A stretch of DNA of 64,000 bases from Hybos culiciformis (taxonomy: Eukaryota > Arthropoda > Insecta > Diptera > Hybotidae), in assembly GCA_964007475.1 (NCBI GenBank), contig OZ023273.1, forward strand, positions 122,869,812 through 122,933,811, in the 5' to 3' direction. A program made the translations under genes and the position numbers. Positions 62,091 to 64,000 of this stretch are shown in pieces. A model generated the notes under the pieces. That model searched no databases, had not been told where the DNA came from, and saw only the letters and a list, made by a program, of their open reading frames with translations. Position 1 is the stretch's first letter. Each line of letters starts with the position of its first letter.

Positions 62091-62279
62091 CTTATTAGAT
62101 GTTTTGGATAAGTTCAGCTAACGTATGTGCAATCCCGATTTTTCTATAACTTGTTGGGGGAGTAAAGGCTACTACTAAACCCTCAAATCCAAGACATTTT
62201 TCACCGAGAAGCTCCCATTTCAGAGATATGGCCACGATCTGACCCTCCAAAGTTTTTATAGGGTGTTACCCGAATCGCC
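62091..62279. repeat. Unclassified GC-richer block, probably a repeat fragment
   Basis: About 190 bp of balanced composition (for example CACCGAGAAGCTCCCATTTC, GAGATATGGCCACGATCTGA) directly abuts the short-repeat array. No long ORF; it looks like an old interspersed repeat, but I cannot name a family. Confidence 0.3.
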
Positions 62280-62476
62280 GAAAGACATTTCGCAAAAAGA
62301 CATTTTGCCTAATTCCATTTGGCAAAAAAGACACTTCGCAAAAGAACCATTTCGCAAAACGGATAGTTAACAAACGTTCGCTTTAGCCTAATGAGACAGT
62401 TAACAACTTTCCAGTTAGCATAAGGACATTTCGCAACTACTACTTTTGGCAAAATATACATTTCGCAACTACCCTT
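62280..62476. repeat. Degenerate array of ACATTTCGCAAAA units
   Basis: At least six variants of (G)ACATTTCGCAA(AA/CTAC) follow each other at irregular 14-20-bp spacing (first near 62284, last near 62459), with CATTTTGCC and CATTTGGCAAAA variants between. Such arrays are typical of subterminal or internal parts of transposons; the family is unknown. Confidence 0.65.
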
Positions 62477-62490
62477 TTTGGTAGTTGCGA
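62463..62490. repeat. Perfect 11-bp-stem hairpin at the end of the array
   Basis: TCGCAACTACC and GGTAGTTGCGA pair fully around CTTTTT. The left arm is the last array unit, so the hairpin may mark the inverted end of the element carrying the array. Confidence 0.8.
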
Positions 62491-64000
62491 TACATATTAA
62501 ACATTTTGTTTTTAAAAATATTCGAATAGAAGATCCGGTCCTTGTATTATGCGGTCCCTTTATTCGATAATTTATATAAACTATTATAAAAGTCTTGTAC
62601 AAAAAAAAGTCAAATAGAGGGACCGGTCCTTATTATCGAGGTAAGACAGGAATTTTTATTTATTATCCCTACGAAAAGTTTTGTTTACTTTTCAACTACA
62701 CGGCTGATTATCTTAATGTTGGTAATGCTTTTGGTAAAATATGAGTTTATGTTTTTTCTGTTATTTACAAAAAAATAAATTTCAGGTTTCCACTCTGTGT
62801 GATATAGAATATCACGAACACGAGTTGAAAGAGTTGTCAACAGAACCTAATGAGCACTTACTGCAATTTTTCCGAATTGGAAAAGTTATTTATAAACAAT
62901 TTTAAAATGGAACTTATACTTACTTTTACTTGAAAAATTAATTTGTCATTTAAAATTAAAATACAATTATTGACAATAGGAAATAAGAAATCAGTTTAGC
63001 ACAAGATTTCCCAGCTATATCAGATGTGAATAATAAGGACCGTAGTATTTTAAAACATATGACAAGATTCCCATGGAAAACTACTGATATTTTTTTGAAT
63101 AGGTACCTGCCCAGAACAAATTTGATTTTCAAACCTGCTATATTAAAGATTAAAACAAATCCCATAATGTTGTTTAAAACTAAACTTATTTAGCTTTTTC
63201 CTTTTCACAAAACGATGTTTGAAAATAATTAGATTGAATTGAATGAGACTTTCCTCTCGTGGACTACCAAATCAGCTAGATAAACTGAATGAAGTTTTTT
63301 AATATATGTAGTAACAAGTTACATTTATTTATATTAATGAAATAAAAACAATAAACTTTCTGTATTCTAGTATAATTAATTTTGTTTTATTTATATGGTT
63401 TTTGCACTGGCAGTCTTAATGTCGGATTTTGTTAACGACGTTTTCTACCGTACGTAAAGCATTTTTATATCGATTGCAATTTTGTTTTATTTATTTGTTT
63501 TGATGAATATTAATGAACTTTGTTTTTTTGAGCTTAATATTTATTAACAAAGGTTTGCAAAATTTGCCAAAGTTGTCCTTTAAAAATTTTTACCATTTTG
63601 GGTTGTTTTTTAACTTTTTTTTTAGAAATCCAAAATCAATAAAAACAAAAATTTATTTAAATACTATAGCGCAATAGAAACTGAAAGTAATTTGTCTTTA
63701 ATTTTGTTCCATTTAGATTGTATAAATCTAAATAAGGAATTAATTTTGTATTAAGTAGGTAGTTCGTTTTTTGTTAGCCAGTGGGAATAATTACATCACA
63801 AATACAAATAAAAAAAATATATGTGAGCCTCATCCTCATAAGCTCACGAAAGAAGTTTAACTTCTTTATTTACTTGCAAATATTTATTTGGCTACGGACT
63901 CTGACTGATTTACTTTTGTAAGTGGAAGAGGGGGTAAAATTTTTTCTTACGAAATTTGTGTGTAATCATTTATTCTTTTTTACGTACCAAATTTGAATGA
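62491..64000. other. Intergenic sequence to the window end
   Basis: No exon recognised. GGACCGGTCC-type words at 62534-62630 and small palindromes near 63826-63872 (GTGAGC...GCTCAC, AGAAGTTTAACTTCT) are the only structured bits. Confidence 0.4.

Overview
This window looks like nuclear DNA from an insect. It is extremely AT-rich, genes are split by GT/AG introns, and most of it is non-coding sequence with small decayed DNA transposons. The protein-coding content matches animal families, and two 29-codon sarcolamban-like ORFs point to an arthropod. The exact order cannot be told from the sequence.

Layout, left to right. 1-18.4 kb: no gene recognised; a tRNA-derived SINE head (about 1203-1277), a 544-bp TIR element with 8-bp target duplication (4550-5093), a Tc1/mariner-type MITE (15737-16207) and one hAT-like terminus (about 17089). 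18.4-28.4 kb, plus strand: a complete five-exon SDR gene of the HSDL1 / 17-beta-HSD-12-like type (332 aa, 7.2-kb first intron) with a small inverted-repeat element just after the stop. 28.7-35.2 kb: no gene; a duplicated segment split by a 603-bp TIR element. 35.7-40.2 kb, minus strand: two separate exons, each holding a complete 29-aa hydrophobic micropeptide closely resembling Drosophila sarcolamban peptides, which bind the SERCA calcium pump. 40.2-45.7 kb: no gene; a ~290-bp foldback and a possible TATA promoter for the sarcolamban unit. 45.9-50 kb, minus: a three-exon HP1/chromobox gene (201 aa; chromodomain plus chromoshadow domain); intron 1 carries nested transposons and a G-quadruplex-type tract. 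50.7-53.1 kb: a nest of TIR elements, one retaining the start of a PIF/Harbinger-like transposase. 53.8-60.6 kb, minus: a complete 11-coding-exon Host Cell Factor gene (1656 aa; six Kelch repeats, Ser/Thr/Gln-rich middle, Taspase1-like site, C-terminal Fn3 region and basic tail). 60.6-64 kb: HCF upstream sequence, a degenerate short-repeat array and a perfect hairpin.

Functionally, HP1 and HCF are neighbouring chromatin regulators on the same strand; the sarcolamban-like unit (muscle calcium handling) and the SDR gene (lipid/steroid-type oxidoreductase) are unrelated to them. The most notable discovery is the pair of un-annotated micropeptide ORFs, far too short for normal ORF calling, each framed by good splice sites. 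All coordinates and splice joins were read by hand and reading frames were checked by length arithmetic.
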